Made by a program: the position numbers and the translations under genes. A stretch of DNA of 64,000 bases from Yersinia intermedia (GTDB taxonomy: Bacteria; Pseudomonadota; Gammaproteobacteria; Enterobacterales; Enterobacteriaceae): the NCBI RefSeq assembly GCF_900635455.1, contig NZ_LR134116.1:930001-994000 (forward strand), written 5' to 3'. The notes beneath the pieces are model-generated. The model searched no databases. It was not told where the DNA came from and saw only the letters and a program-made list of their open reading frames with translations. Positions 26,453 through 36,879 of the stretch are shown here, piece by piece. Position 1 is the first letter of the stretch. Each line of letters begins with the position of its first letter.

Positions 26453-26549
26453 CCCAGAGGTATTAATTGGTGAGTAATCAACATACGCTGTGTGTTAAAG
26501 CCAGTTTTTTATTTGCACCGACCTACGCAGATGCGTAGGTTTTTTTTTA
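26453..26549 (+). ncRNA. omrA: OmrA/OmrB-family small RNA
   Basis: The 5' end CCCAGAGGTATTAATTGGTG is almost identical to the conserved seed end of E. coli OmrA and OmrB (CCCAGAGGTATTGATTGGTG). The 3' end is an intrinsic terminator: ACCTACGC (26521-26528), loop AGAT, GCGTAGGT (26533-26540), then a run of T. The middle is variable, as between OmrA and OmrB. These Hfq-dependent RNAs repress outer-membrane proteins and the envelope regulator genes ompR and csgD via the 5' end. E. coli has two copies between aas and galR; only one is visible here, upstream of aas. Confidence 0.9.
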
Positions 26550-26651
26550 TTTCTTCTTGCCCCTGCAATATCAGCCTCCTGTTAGCGATATCTTAGCCAC
26601 TATTATAGTATTCTCTTTCTTTCATATTCACCGTCTTATAGGGAAATAAAC

Positions 26652-28808
26652 ATGGGTTATCGCTTATTGCGTGCTCTTTTTCGTCGATTATTTCGTGTCA
26701 CCATTGATGGTGTGGATGACCAGTTTACTCATCAAAAACTGATAATTACGCCGAATCATGTCTCTTTCCTTGATGGGGCTTTGCTCGCATTATTTCTGCC
26801 GATCAAGCCGGTTTTTGCGGTTTATACCAGTGTTTCTGAGAGCTGGTATATGCGCTGGCTAAAACCTTATATCGATTTTGTCGCACTTGATCCTACCAAG
26901 CCAATGGCTATCAAACATTTGGTCAGGATGGTGGAACAAGGCAGGCCAGTCGTGGTGTTCCCTGAAGGGCGTATTACCGTGACCGGCTCATTGATGAAAA
27001 TCTATGATGGTGCTGCATTTATTGCCGCCAAATCCGGCGCTACGGTAGTCCCGATCCGTTTGGAAGGGCCAGAATTTACCCATTTTGGGCGTTTGGGTGA
27101 TGTGCTCAAACTCCGCTGGTTCCCGAAAATTAGCATTCATGTTTTGCCTGCGACCACGTTATCCATGCCGCAAGCGCCGCGTGCCCGTGACCGCCGAGTG
27201 CTGGCGGGTGAACACTTACATACTATTATGATGGCCGCGCGTATGGCTATCATGCCACGGGAAACGTTGTTTGAAGCGCTGTTATCGGCACAAACTCGTT
27301 ATGGGCGTTTTAAACCCTGTATTGAGGATGTTTCATTTAAAGAAGACAGTTATCAAACGCTACTGAAGAAAATCCTCGGTGTCAGCCGTATTCTGCAACG
27401 CTTCACCGCGCAGGGCGAGCATGTTGGGATGTTATTACCGAATGCGACGATTACCGCAGCGGCGATCTTTGGTGCTTCTCTGCGTGGCCGTATTCCGGCA
27501 ATGCTTAATTACACTTCGGGTGCCAAAGGGCTGAAAAGTGCAATTATTGCGGCATCGTTGAAAACCATCGTCACCTCGCGCCAGTTTTTGGAAAAGGGCA
27601 AACTGACGCATCTGCCTGAACAGGTTACTGAGGCAAATTGGGTCTATCTGGAAGATTTAAAAGACACGGTTACGCTGGCAGACAAATTGTGGATTCTATT
27701 CCATTTATGTTGTCCGCGCCGAGCGATGTTGCCACAGCAGGCGGGCGATAGCGCACTGATTTTGTTCACTTCTGGCTCGGAGGGGAACCCGAAAGGCGTG
27801 GTACATTCTCACGCAAGTATATTGGCTAACGTTGAGCAGATCCGCACCATTGCCGATTTCACCCCGCGTGATCGTTTTATGTCTTCGCTGCCGCTGTTTC
27901 ATGCTTTCGGCCTGACGGTGGGGTTATTCACTCCGCTGATGACAGGTAGCCGAGTATTTCTTTATCCCAGCCCGCTGCATTATCGGGTGGTGCCAGAATT
28001 GGTGTATGACCGTAACTGCACGGTGCTGTTTGGCACGTCAACTTTCTTGGGCAATTATGCCCGCTTTGCTCATCCTTATGACTTTGCGCGGTTGCGTTAT
28101 GTGGTGGCAGGGGCGGAAAAACTGGCTGATAGTACCAAACAGATTTGGCAGGACAAATTCGGCATTCGTATTCTGGAAGGGTATGGCGTCACCGAATGTG
28201 CGCCGGTAGTAGCGATTAACGTACCGATGGCAGCGAAAGTGAATACCGTTGGGCGCATTCTTCCGGGTATGGAGGCGCGCTTGATAACCGTGCCGGGAAT
28301 CGAGCAAGGTGGGCGTTTGCAATTGCGCGGCCCCAATATTATGCGCGGTTACCTGCGCGTAGAGCATCCGGGGGTATTGGAACAACCGGCGGCGGAGAAT
28401 GCTCAGGGTGAGCGTGAGGAGGGTTGGTACGATACCGGTGATATCGTCACCCTCGATGAGCGGGGGTTCTGCGCCATTCGTGGGCGAGTGAAGCGTTTTG
28501 CCAAATTAGCCGGTGAAATGGTGTCACTGGAGAGTGTCGAACAACTGGCATTGCGTATCTCACCTGAGGGGCAACATGCCGCAGCAGCTAAAACCGACAG
28601 CGCCAAAGGGGAAGCACTGGTGCTCTTCACCACTGACAGTGAAATGACTCGCGAACGGCTGATTAAAGCTGCTCGTGAGGGTGGTGTGCCAGAACTGACC
28701 GTTCCCCGTGATATCAGAGTAGTGAAAGCATTGCCCCTATTGGGGAGTGGTAAACCTGACTTTGTTACGTTAACTAAAATGGCACAAGATGCGGAGATGA
28801 GCGAATGA
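26652..28808 (+). CDS. aas: Bifunctional acyltransferase/acyl-ACP synthetase Aas
   Basis: A 718-residue inner-membrane protein that re-acylates lysophosphatidylethanolamine. The N-terminal acyltransferase domain has the NHVSFLDGA motif (His36, Asp41) and [12 protein letters not shown]. The C-terminal AMP-forming acyl-ACP synthetase domain has [32 protein letters not shown] and [14 protein letters not shown] precedes the ATG. The stop overlaps the lplT start (ATGA), consistent with coupled synthesis of the flippase and the acyltransferase. Confidence 0.97.
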   Translation: MGYRLLRALFRRLFRVTIDGVDDQFTHQKLIITPNHVSFLDGALLALFLPIKPVFAVYTSVSESWYMRWLKPYIDFVALDPTKPMAIKHLVRMVEQGRPVVVFPEGRITVTGSLMKIYDGAAFIAAKSGATVVPIRLEGPEFTHFGRLGDVLKLRWFPKISIHVLPATTLSMPQAPRARDRRVLAGEHLHTIMMAARMAIMPRETLFEALLSAQTRYGRFKPCIEDVSFKEDSYQTLLKKILGVSRILQRFTAQGEHVGMLLPNATITAAAIFGASLRGRIPAMLNYTSGAKGLKSAIIAASLKTIVTSRQFLEKGKLTHLPEQVTEANWVYLEDLKDTVTLADKLWILFHLCCPRRAMLPQQAGDSALILFTSGSEGNPKGVVHSHASILANVEQIRTIADFTPRDRFMSSLPLFHAFGLTVGLFTPLMTGSRVFLYPSPLHYRVVPELVYDRNCTVLFGTSTFLGNYARFAHPYDFARLRYVVAGAEKLADSTKQIWQDKFGIRILEGYGVTECAPVVAINVPMAAKVNTVGRILPGMEARLITVPGIEQGGRLQLRGPNIMRGYLRVEHPGVLEQPAAENAQGEREEGWYDTGDIVTLDERGFCAIRGRVKRFAKLAGEMVSLESVEQLALRISPEGQHAAAAKTDSAKGEALVLFTTDSEMTRERLIKAAREGGVPELTVPRDIRVVKALPLLGSGKPDFVTLTKMAQDAEMSE

Positions 28809-30019
28809 GTCAGCAAGCATTGTCAGATAAGCCTTTGCTCTCCAGAGGAATGATCGCCGTACTTTGTGCTCAGTTTTTCTCCGCTTTCGGTGATAACGCA
28901 CTGCTTTTTGCCACATTGGCATTAATTAAGCAGCAGTTATATCCCGACTGGAGCCAGCCTATCTTGCAAATGGCCTTTGTGGCCACTTATATCATCCTGG
29001 CTCCGTTTGTCGGGCAAGTGGCTGATAGCTTTGCCAAAGGGCGTGTGATGATGGTTGCGAACGGCTTGAAGTTGGCTGGCGCATTAGTTATCTGTTTTGG
29101 TCTGAATCCATTTCTTGGCTACAGCCTGGTTGGCGTCGGCGCGGCGGCTTATTCACCGGCTAAATACGGCATTCTGGGGGAAATCACCTCCGGTGAGCAG
29201 TTGGTTAAGGCCAACGGCATGATGGAGGCATCAACCATTGCGGCTATTTTACTCGGTTCAGTCGCCGGTGGGGTGCTGGCTGATTGGCATCTGATTGCGG
29301 CATTAAGTGTCTGTGCGCTGGTATATGCCATTGCGGTGGTGGCTAACCTCTTTATTCCACATCTGGCTGCTGCCCGTTCCGGTAGCTCATGGCGGCCACG
29401 GGCCATGACTGGTAGTTTTTTTGCTGCATGCCGCATTCTGTGGCGGGATGGCGAAACGCGCTTCTCACTGGCGGGGACCAGCTTGTTCTGGGGGGCGGGG
29501 GTCACGTTGCGCTTCCTGCTGGTGCTATGGGTGCCGGTAGCATTAGGCATTGCCGATAACGCCACGCCGACGCTGTTAAACGCCATGGTGGCGATTGGTA
29601 TTGTGATTGGTGCGGGTGCTGCGGCACGCTTCGTGACACTTAAAACAGTAAAACGCTGTTTACCGGCGGGGGTATTAATTGGTGTGGTGGTGGCGACATT
29701 CTCACTGCAACACAGCATGCCAATGGCCTATTTACTGTTGATTATTATCGGGATTTTAGGTGGTTTCTTTGTCGTGCCGCTTAATGCCTTATTGCAAGAG
29801 CGCGGCAGACAAAGTGTGGGCGCTGGGAATGCGATTGCAGTGCAAAATTTGGGTGAGAATACCGCAATGTTGTTGATGCTGGGGCTCTACTCGGTGGTTG
29901 TCAAACTGGGTGTGCCAGTCGTCGTGGTTGGTGTTGGTTTCGGTGTGATCTTCGCGCTGGCGATTGCATTGCTATGGTGCTGGCAGTGGCAACAACTGCG
30001 CCGTAAAGCGGCTAAATGA
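28805..30019 (+). CDS. lplT: Lysophospholipid transporter LplT
   Basis: A 404-residue major-facilitator-type membrane protein with about 12 hydrophobic helices that flips lysophospholipids to the inner leaflet for Aas. Seen: [20 protein letters not shown] at the N-terminus, [20 protein letters not shown] and [20 protein letters not shown], all close to E. coli LplT. It is translationally coupled to aas. Confidence 0.96.
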   Translation: MSQQALSDKPLLSRGMIAVLCAQFFSAFGDNALLFATLALIKQQLYPDWSQPILQMAFVATYIILAPFVGQVADSFAKGRVMMVANGLKLAGALVICFGLNPFLGYSLVGVGAAAYSPAKYGILGEITSGEQLVKANGMMEASTIAAILLGSVAGGVLADWHLIAALSVCALVYAIAVVANLFIPHLAAARSGSSWRPRAMTGSFFAACRILWRDGETRFSLAGTSLFWGAGVTLRFLLVLWVPVALGIADNATPTLLNAMVAIGIVIGAGAAARFVTLKTVKRCLPAGVLIGVVVATFSLQHSMPMAYLLLIIIGILGGFFVVPLNALLQERGRQSVGAGNAIAVQNLGENTAMLLMLGLYSVVVKLGVPVVVVGVGFGVIFALAIALLWCWQWQQLRRKAAK

Positions 30020-30076
30020 TGTGGTAATAGTCATACCAATGCCGCCGAGTGCGGCATTATTCATTGTCAGTATTCT

Positions 30077-30100
30077 AAGGCCGCATTAGCGGCCTTTTTG
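30077..30100 (+). terminator. Intrinsic terminator after aas-lplT
   Basis: AAGGCCGC (30077-30084), loop ATTA, GCGGCCTT (30089-30096) and a T-run make a strong terminator about 58 bases after lplT. The A residues before the stem are too few to make it a good terminator for the convergent tas gene. Confidence 0.85.
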
Positions 30101-30121
30101 CTTTTTTGAACTCAATTGAAT

Positions 30122-31162
30122 TTAAGGTGCAGGGAAGGTAAAGCGGGTGTGGATCTCTTCCAATGCATTAAGCACTTCCTGGTCCAGAACTAGATTCTGG
30201 CTATCAATATTACTTTTCAGTTGTTCCAGTGTGGTTGCACCTAACAGTGTACTGGCAACAAACGGTTGCTGGCGTACAAAAGCCAGCGCCATCTGTGCTG
30301 GATCCAACCCATGACGTTTTGCCAGTGCCACATATTCCGCTACCGCTAACTGGGATTGTGGCCCGGTATAACGGGTGAAACGGCTGAATAATGTATTACG
30401 TGCGGCGGCAGGTTTTGCGCCATTGAGGTATTTACCGCTCAGGGTGCCGAAGGCCAGGCTGGAATAAGCTAATAGCTCAACGCCTTCGTGTTGGCTTATC
30501 TCGGCCAAACCAACTTCGAAGCTGCGGTTAAGCAGGCTGTAGGGGTTCTGTATTGAGACAATGCGCGGTAAATCATGTTTTTCTGCCAATTGCAGATAGC
30601 GCATCACGCCCCATGGGGTCTCATTTGATACACCGATATAACGGATTTTCCCTGCTCGTACCTGCTCGTTCAGCGCTTCCAGCGTTTCAAGCAAGGTGAC
30701 CACAGCAGTATGTTCGCTATAGCGATAATTCAATTTACCAAAACAGTTAGTTTCACGTTGTGGCCAATGTAATTGATAAATATCGATATAATCAGTATTG
30801 AGCCGTCTAAGGCTATCTTCCAACGCGATGCGGATATTTTTCCGGTCTAGCGCCATATTGGGGCGAATCGGTTGATCGCTGCCGCGTGATGGCCCAGAGA
30901 CTTTACTGGCTAAAATGATTTTGTCACGCTCACCGCGCGCTTTTATCCAGTTACCAATGTATTGCTCAGTTAACCCTTGGGTTTCTGGCCTTGGGGGCAC
31001 TGGGTACATTTCTGCGGTATCGATCAAGTTAATACCGGCAGCAACGGCGTAATCCAGTTGCGCATGGGCATCGGCTTCACTATTTTGTTCACCAAATGTC
31101 ATGGTGCCCAGACCCAGCAGGCTGACTTCTAATGAACTGTGGGGGATACGATGATATTGCAT
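30122..31162 (-). CDS. tas: Aldo-keto reductase Tas
   Basis: A 346-residue NADP(H)-dependent aldo-keto reductase with the same length and near-identical motifs as E. coli Tas (MQYHRIPHSSLEVSLLGLGT, GINLIDTAEMYPVPPRPETQ, SKVSGPSRG, IYQLHWPQRETNCFGKLNY). The catalytic tetrad Asp-Tyr-Lys-His can be placed in IDTAEMY, ILASK and LHWP. E. coli tas suppresses tyrosine auxotrophy under some conditions; its natural substrate is not settled. Convergent with lplT. Confidence 0.94.
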   Translation of the reverse strand: MQYHRIPHSSLEVSLLGLGTMTFGEQNSEADAHAQLDYAVAAGINLIDTAEMYPVPPRPETQGLTEQYIGNWIKARGERDKIILASKVSGPSRGSDQPIRPNMALDRKNIRIALEDSLRRLNTDYIDIYQLHWPQRETNCFGKLNYRYSEHTAVVTLLETLEALNEQVRAGKIRYIGVSNETPWGVMRYLQLAEKHDLPRIVSIQNPYSLLNRSFEVGLAEISQHEGVELLAYSSLAFGTLSGKYLNGAKPAAARNTLFSRFTRYTGPQSQLAVAEYVALAKRHGLDPAQMALAFVRQQPFVASTLLGATTLEQLKSNIDSQNLVLDQEVLNALEEIHTRFTFPAP

Positions 31163-31534
31163 TGCCGACCTTCCTTAATGTCTGAAATTATCAGGCCATA
31201 CCCTTGGTAGTTGGTATTGCAGCGTCGTTAGCTACGCCCACTCACCTGAATTTTCTATTTGAATAACTGCTTCAGGATGTGTTTGTTTGGCCTTACTGAA
31301 ACACCAATTATTTGGGTACAAGTAAAACTCGCCTTATTCGACTATAACGAAGCACCGCAGTTGGGGGAAGTGTACAAGGGAAAAGTACATAAAAAAGTGG
31401 TAAACGGGGCCAGTGAACTGCGCCCAGAGGGTGATATGCTCGCTAACGTGCAAATTGCAGGGGGTTGCTTACGGCTTAATACTCGGCCCATCCTTGGGCC
31501 TCTTGATTGCAGCCGCCTTCCGGCATCTTTAAAT
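31163..31534. other. Spacer with a partial ATACCC repeat and an unassigned open frame
   Basis: This 372-base gap between tas and ygdQ starts with a truncated copy of the ATACCC-type repeat (31198-31250). A plus-strand frame (31259-31546, TTG start) runs through the rest and into the ygdQ end. It has no ribosome binding site and no recognisable domain. It may be remnant DNA. No clear promoter was identified. Confidence 0.4.
31198..31250 (+). repeat. Partial copy of the ATACCC...GGGTAT repeat
   Basis: ATACCC followed by a segment with TTGCAG, then GTTAGCTACG and ACTCACCTGAAT, matches the left half of the element at 32309-32433 in the same order. The right half is absent. Confidence 0.6.
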
Positions 31535-32269
31535 CTATTGGGTTGATGTTTTTTTATCAGCCGGTTTACTCTTTTTCCCACGCATCAAATTCAGGGTTTC
31601 AACACCCATGGAGAAGAACATGGCGAAGTAAATGTAGCCTTTTGGAATGTGGATCTGGAAACTTTCCAACATCAGGGTGAAGCCGACCAGTATCAGGAAA
31701 GAGAGTGCCAGCATTTTGACTGATGGATGGCGATTAACAAACTCCCCAATCGGTCTGGCAGCAAACATCATCACGCCGACAGAAATAACCACGGCGGCCA
31801 TCATAATAAACAGATGATCTGACAGCCCAACGGCTGTTATCACTGAGTCCAGACTAAAGATGATATCCAACAGCATAATTTGCACGATAGCCGCAAAGAA
31901 AGAGCTGACATTACTGGTGTGCTCAGTATCGCTCCCCTCAATGGTTTCATGAATTTCCTTACTGGCTTTCCAGATAAGGAATAGTCCCCCTAGCAGCAGG
32001 ATCAAGTCCCGCATAGAAACACCGTGGCCTGCCACTGTAAACAGCGGCTCAGTCAGGCGGATAACCCAGGCAATAGAAGCAAGTAACGCCAGACGCATTA
32101 ACATTGCTCCGGCCAAGCCAATACGGCGGGCTTTGTTTTGCTGAGCTTTAGGTAATTTTGCAACCACTAAAGAAAGGAAAATAATATTGTCTATCCCGAG
32201 AACAATCTCAAGGATAGTCAGCGTGCCTAGCGCCAACCAGGCATTTGGATCGGCAATCCATTCAAACAT
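31535..32269 (-). CDS. ygdQ: TerC-family inner-membrane protein YgdQ
   Basis: A 244-residue polytopic membrane protein of the TerC/UPF0053 group with seven to eight hydrophobic helices. Seen: WLALGTLTILEIVLGIDNII and the second acidic motif MLLDIIFSLDSVITAVG, the paired acidic intramembrane motifs of the family. TerC-type proteins are linked to metal (manganese) efflux; YgdQ itself has no firmly assigned substrate. The C-terminal tail is lysine-rich. Confidence 0.92.
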   Translation of the reverse strand: MFEWIADPNAWLALGTLTILEIVLGIDNIIFLSLVVAKLPKAQQNKARRIGLAGAMLMRLALLASIAWVIRLTEPLFTVAGHGVSMRDLILLLGGLFLIWKASKEIHETIEGSDTEHTSNVSSFFAAIVQIMLLDIIFSLDSVITAVGLSDHLFIMMAAVVISVGVMMFAARPIGEFVNRHPSVKMLALSFLILVGFTLMLESFQIHIPKGYIYFAMFFSMGVETLNLMRGKKSKPADKKTSTQ

Positions 32270-32308
32270 TGCGCCTATACACCTTACGGAAACACAAAAT
32301 ACAATTAT

Positions 32309-32433
<125 letters not shown>

Positions 32434-32472
32434 TCTCATTTATTTATTAATCGGAATAATCAGATTCGTCCG

Positions 32473-33159
32473 TTAAAGCAAGAAGTGACGGGCCAGCATC
32501 GGGCCAGTAAAGGTCTTTTTCAGATAAAAACCACGGGGTAGTGTCATGATCGGTTGCCCTTTTTCACCAATGGCTTCAGTTAACGCACGGCTATTGGCGG
32601 CCTTCGGGCGCAATTGGAGTACCTCACCGTGGCGAGCGGTGATGGTTTCTACTTTGCCAAGAACGATAAGGTCCATTAACTCTTCCCAGTCACGCCGCAG
32701 CAGTTCTTCTTCTTGCGCATTCGGGCTCCATAATAGAGGCGCGCCGACTCTGCGTTCCGCGAGCGGGATCTGCCGCTCACCCTCAACAGGTACCCACAAT
32801 ACGCGGGCCAGTTTATGCCGCACATGGCTGCTTTCCCAAGTGATACCACTGTTGCCGCTCAGGGGGGCGACACAAACAAAAGTGGTTTCGAGAGGCTTGC
32901 CCTGAGCGCTGATCGGGATTGTTTTTAGCTCAATGCCGATGTCGGCAAAGTCCTGTTCTGGTTTACTGCCAGCACTGGCCCCCAAATAAAACTCCAGCAA
33001 CATACCAACCCAGCCTTTTACTCGCTTTAAGTCTGCCGGAATAACCCATTGAGCACGAGCAGCCAGTTCGCCAAGAGTAAAACCTGACAAAGCTTGAGCA
33101 CGTTGAAAAAGTTGATGTTCATCAGTCGGTGGTGCCGGTGGCAGTGAATAAACAGACAT
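32473..33159 (-). CDS. mutH: DNA mismatch repair endonuclease MutH
   Basis: A 228-residue endonuclease that nicks the unmethylated strand at hemimethylated GATC sites when activated by MutL. The catalytic D-E-K motif is D70, E77, K79 in [11 protein letters not shown], the same numbering as E. coli. The start at 33159 gives the E. coli-like N-terminus and length; an in-frame upstream ATG (33255) would add 32 unrelated residues. Confidence 0.97.
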   Translation of the reverse strand: MSVYSLPPAPPTDEHQLFQRAQALSGFTLGELAARAQWVIPADLKRVKGWVGMLLEFYLGASAGSKPEQDFADIGIELKTIPISAQGKPLETTFVCVAPLSGNSGITWESSHVRHKLARVLWVPVEGERQIPLAERRVGAPLLWSPNAQEEELLRRDWEELMDLIVLGKVETITARHGEVLQLRPKAANSRALTEAIGEKGQPIMTLPRGFYLKKTFTGPMLARHFLL

Positions 33160-33855
33160 GGGTAGAAACCTGCTAAAGTCGGTTAAAAAACAAGCTGAAT
33201 TAAAAGTGGCGGTAGATGTATTGTTATGCACTGTGGATGAAATGAATAATAGCATGATTTAACGGAAGTTTTCTTTCCTTCCAAGGATGAAATATTTTTA
33301 TTCTGGTTATCTTGTGCACCTACTGACAGCGATAATGAACAGGATCTTACACCTATTTATCCACAGATTTATTGGATAACCCCAGTAAATCACGATCACT
33401 GGTTCAATTTACAGCCTTGACGACGGCTTTTTTTGCGAGTTTTACTCTTTTTTGCATAACTTTGACGCATTATCTGTGGATAAAAACCACATTGATGGAT
33501 CTTTAGCCAGCGACAGATCCAAAACGGATATAGATCACATTTCACTACCGTTTAAACCTGTGGGAAACCTGTTATTTTGTTGAAATTAATCATTTATTTT
33601 TTTAGATATTTTTGTCGTATTATTCCGTTAAAATGAGTTGTACCTACTTTTCCCTAGAGTTCTACACACCTATATCCACAGAAAAAGTGAATAAAATGTC
33701 GTGTGTAGCCCTTGGGGTGTTCATAACTTTGCTTATATCTGTGAGTTATCCCAGAGTTATCAGGTTTAGCTGGCAGATAAGCAGTGGTTTACCGCCTGTT
33801 GCTAGTGTGAAACAATCAGAGCATCTTTGAGTTTTAAGCTTATCGAGGTAGTCCG
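33160..33855. other. mutH-rppH intergenic region, DARS2-like
   Basis: A gap of nearly 700 bases between divergent genes, long for this backbone. It has two perfect DnaA boxes, TTATCCACA at 33357-33365 (plus) and its reverse complement TGTGGATAA at 33475-33483, and a one-mismatch box ATATCCACA at 33672-33680. Weaker matches lie at 33371-33379 and 33559-33567. E. coli DARS2, which regenerates ATP-DnaA, lies in exactly this gap. Conservation of DARS2 function is inference; IHF and Fis sites were not confidently placed. Confidence 0.75.
33357..33483. promoter_or_regulatory. Pair of opposed perfect DnaA boxes (DARS2 core candidate)
   Basis: TTATCCACA on the plus strand at 33357-33365 and on the minus strand at 33475-33483. 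Both match the high-affinity DnaA consensus exactly. Position between mutH and rppH matches DARS2 of E. coli, although the core boxes there are packed more closely. Confidence 0.7.
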
Positions 33856-34383
33856 GTGATCGATGATGATGGCTACCGCCCGAACGTGGGTATCGTAATT
33901 TGTAATCGGCAAGGCGAAGTGTTGTGGGCCAGGCGTTACGGTCAGCACTCTTGGCAGTTTCCTCAAGGGGGGATAAACCCCGGTGAAACACCAGAGCAGG
34001 CAATGTATCGCGAACTTTTTGAAGAGGTAGGACTTAACAAAAAGGATGTCCGTATTCTGGCTTCAACCCGTAACTGGTTACGTTACAAATTACCAAAACG
34101 TTTGGTGCGTTGGGATACAAAGCCGGTGTGCATCGGCCAAAAACAACGATGGTTTCTACTACAGTTAATGTGTAATGAAGCCGATATCAACATGCAACGC
34201 AGCAGTACCCCGGAGTTTGATGGCTGGCGCTGGGTCAGTTATTGGTACCCGGTGCGTCAGGTGGTCTCTTTTAAACGTGATGTTTATCGTCGTGTGATGA
34301 AAGAATTTGCTGCAACCGTCATGCCCGTGCAGGAGGTTGTTCCACCACGGGTTCCGCCCGCTTATCGCCGTAAAAGAGGTTAA
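33856..34383 (+). CDS. rppH: RNA pyrophosphohydrolase RppH
   Basis: A 175-residue Nudix hydrolase that removes pyrophosphate from the 5' end of triphosphorylated RNA and so triggers RNase E decay. The Nudix box runs from [20 protein letters not shown] (38-57) through VGL. The N-terminus [20 protein letters not shown] and C-terminus AYRRKRG are near identical to E. coli. The start is GTG with GAGGT upstream. It is followed by ptsP after 12 bases, an operon also found in E. coli. Confidence 0.97.
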   Translation: MIDDDGYRPNVGIVICNRQGEVLWARRYGQHSWQFPQGGINPGETPEQAMYRELFEEVGLNKKDVRILASTRNWLRYKLPKRLVRWDTKPVCIGQKQRWFLLQLMCNEADINMQRSSTPEFDGWRWVSYWYPVRQVVSFKRDVYRRVMKEFAATVMPVQEVVPPRVPPAYRRKRG

Positions 34384-34395
34384 GTTAAGCCGATC

Positions 34396-36642
34396 ATGCT
34401 CATGCGTTTGCGAGAAATAGTTGAGAAAGTGGCGATGGCAACCAGCCTGGCGGATGCGTTAGAGCTGTTGGTCAATGAAACCTGTCTGGCGATGGACACG
34501 GAAGTCTGCTCGATATATCTGGCAGACAATGACCGCCGTTGTTACTACCTGATGGCGACTCGGGGTTTGAAAAAGCCCCGTGGTCGCACCATTACGCTGG
34601 CTTTTGACGAAGGTATCGTCGGGCTGGTGGGGCGGTTGGCCGAACCCATTAACTTGGCCGATGCTCAGAGTCATCCCAGTTTTAAATATGTACCACAAGT
34701 TAAAGAGGATCGCTTCCGGGCGTTTCTCGGGGTACCTATTATTTATCGTCGGCAGTTGCTTGGCGTGTTGGTGGTGCAGCAGCGCGAGCATCGCCAGTTT
34801 GATGAGAGCGAAGAGTCGTTCATGGTCACGCTGGCCACGCAACTGGCGGGGATCCTATCTCAATCGCAACTGAATGCGATTTTTGGCCAATATCGTCAAA
34901 CACGAATTCGCGCGCTGGCGGCGGCTCCAGGCGTGGCAGTAGCAGAAGGTTGGCAGGATACCTCGCAACCATCCCTTGATTTGGTTTATGAAGCCTCAAC
35001 GCTCGATACTGTTCAGGAGCGTGAACGCCTGACTCAGGCGTTGGAAGAGGCTGCGGCAGAATTCCGCCGCTTTAGTAAGCGTTTTGCTGCCAGCTCACAA
35101 AAAGAGAGTGCGGCAATTTTCGATCTCTATTCGCACTTGTTAAATGATGCCCGCCTAAAGCGTGAGCTTTTCGCGCAAATTGACGCCGGTTCAGTGGCTG
35201 AATGGGCCGTGAAACAAGTGGTTGAACAATTCGCAGCCCAATTTGCCAGCCTGCAAGACACCTATATGCGTGAGCGAGCCAGTGACCTGCGGGCATTAGG
35301 TCAGCGCTTGTTGTTCCATCTTGACGATAGCACCTCTGGGGCCAGCCAATGGCCTGAGCGTTTCATCCTGGTTGCCGATGAGTTAACCGCCACTCTATTA
35401 GCCGAGGTGCCACAAGATCGTCTGGCGGGGGTAGTGGTGCGTGATGGTGCTGCTAACTCGCATGCTGCGATTTTAGTGCGCGCCATGGGTATTCCAACGG
35501 TGATGGGTGCAGATATCCAGCCTGCGTTGCTGAATCAGCGGCTATTAATTGTTGATGGCTACCGCGGCGAGGTGCTGGTTGATCCCGAACCGGTACTGGT
35601 CAAAGAGTATCAGCGGCTGGTCACTGAAGAGATTGAGCTCAGCAAACTGGCTGAAGACGATGTCGAACAGCCTGCGGCCCTGAAAAGTGGTGAGCGGATT
35701 CAGGTGATGCTGAATGCGGGTCTTAGCCCAGAACATGAACAATTGCTGGGGGGGCGGGTTGATGGTGTTGGTCTATATCGCACTGAAATCCCTTTTATGT
35801 TGCAAAGCGGCTTTCCGTCGGAAGAGGAACAAGTTGCGCAATATCAAGGCATGTTACAGCTTTATCCTAACAAACCCGTCACATTACGCACCTTGGATAT
35901 CGGTGCTGATAAACAGTTGCCCTACATGCCCATCAGCGAAGAAAACCCGTGTCTGGGTTGGCGTGGGATCCGTGTAACGCTCGATCAGCCAGAGATCTTC
36001 TTGATCCAGGTTAGAGCGATGCTGCGTGCCAACGCTGGAACCGGTAATCTGGGTATTCTATTGCCAATGATCACCAGCCTGGAAGAGGTCGATGAAGCTA
36101 AACGCCTGATTGATCGTGCTGGGCGTGAGGTTCAGGAAGTTTTGGGCTATGAATTGCCACAGCCTAAATTGGGGGTAATGATTGAAGTCCCTGCTATGAT
36201 CTTTATGCTGCCCTACCTCAAATCGCGGGTAGATTTTATCTCAGTTGGCACCAACGATCTGACCCAATATTTGCTGGCAGTAGATCGCAATAATACTCGC
36301 GTTGCATCGCTGTATGACAGCCTGCATCCGGCGATGCTACAGGTACTCAGCCATATTTTGACGCAGGCGACACTATCGGGTTTGCAGGTGAGCCTTTGTG
36401 GTGAAATGGCAGGTGACCCGATGGGCGCGTTGTTGCTGGTCGGGTTGGGTTATCGCAATCTCAGTATGAACGGTCGTAGTGTGGCGCGAATTAAATACCT
36501 GCTGCGCAATATCGATTTAGCGGATGCGACAGCATTGGCCGAACGAGTATTGAGCGCCCAAATGACCACGGATGTGCGTCATTTAACAGCAGCATTTATG
36601 GAACGCAGGGGCTTAGGTGGATTGATCCGCGGCGGGAAGTAA
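34396..36642 (+). CDS. ptsP: PTS-Ntr phosphotransferase EI-Ntr
   Basis: A 748-residue enzyme I of the nitrogen PTS, which passes phosphate from PEP to NPr. Domains: GAF (about 1-165; MDTEVCSIYLADNDRRCYYL), the EI N-terminal domain with catalytic His356 in NSHAAILVRAMGIPTVMG, and the PEP-binding barrel with VGLYRTEIPFM, LPMITSLEEVDEA and VSLCGEMAGDPMG. The GAF domain senses glutamine and 2-oxoglutarate in E. coli. The start is 34396 (a second in-frame ATG follows two codons later). Confidence 0.97.
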   Translation: MLMRLREIVEKVAMATSLADALELLVNETCLAMDTEVCSIYLADNDRRCYYLMATRGLKKPRGRTITLAFDEGIVGLVGRLAEPINLADAQSHPSFKYVPQVKEDRFRAFLGVPIIYRRQLLGVLVVQQREHRQFDESEESFMVTLATQLAGILSQSQLNAIFGQYRQTRIRALAAAPGVAVAEGWQDTSQPSLDLVYEASTLDTVQERERLTQALEEAAAEFRRFSKRFAASSQKESAAIFDLYSHLLNDARLKRELFAQIDAGSVAEWAVKQVVEQFAAQFASLQDTYMRERASDLRALGQRLLFHLDDSTSGASQWPERFILVADELTATLLAEVPQDRLAGVVVRDGAANSHAAILVRAMGIPTVMGADIQPALLNQRLLIVDGYRGEVLVDPEPVLVKEYQRLVTEEIELSKLAEDDVEQPAALKSGERIQVMLNAGLSPEHEQLLGGRVDGVGLYRTEIPFMLQSGFPSEEEQVAQYQGMLQLYPNKPVTLRTLDIGADKQLPYMPISEENPCLGWRGIRVTLDQPEIFLIQVRAMLRANAGTGNLGILLPMITSLEEVDEAKRLIDRAGREVQEVLGYELPQPKLGVMIEVPAMIFMLPYLKSRVDFISVGTNDLTQYLLAVDRNNTRVASLYDSLHPAMLQVLSHILTQATLSGLQVSLCGEMAGDPMGALLLVGLGYRNLSMNGRSVARIKYLLRNIDLADATALAERVLSAQMTTDVRHLTAAFMERRGLGGLIRGGK

Positions 36643-36879
36643 GCTTATCCCGTTGGTCCTGGGTGCTATAGCGTTGTTAGTGCCAGTCACTGGCGACTAT
36701 TCCAATGTGTTTTGGTTTTTTGTGAGTAATATTCACTGTCTGGGGTTGCGCTGTTTACAGAACTTTTCTGTTTGGCGCTGCCCAGACAGGCCTAACCCTA
36801 TGCTATTATGCGCAACCTGTAGCCCTAACCGGGCAAGAACATTAATTTTCTCAAAATATGAGACATTTCGTGGTGATAG

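Noticed and set aside
28403..29718. Long minus-strand frames (137 and 189 codons) over aas and lplT
   Set aside because: Antisense shadows of well-conserved genes, rich in Ser, Pro and Ala without any recognisable fold.
31259..31546. 95-codon plus-strand frame between tas and ygdQ
   Set aside because: TTG start without ribosome binding site; begins in a repeat copy and ends inside ygdQ. Left as unassigned spacer.
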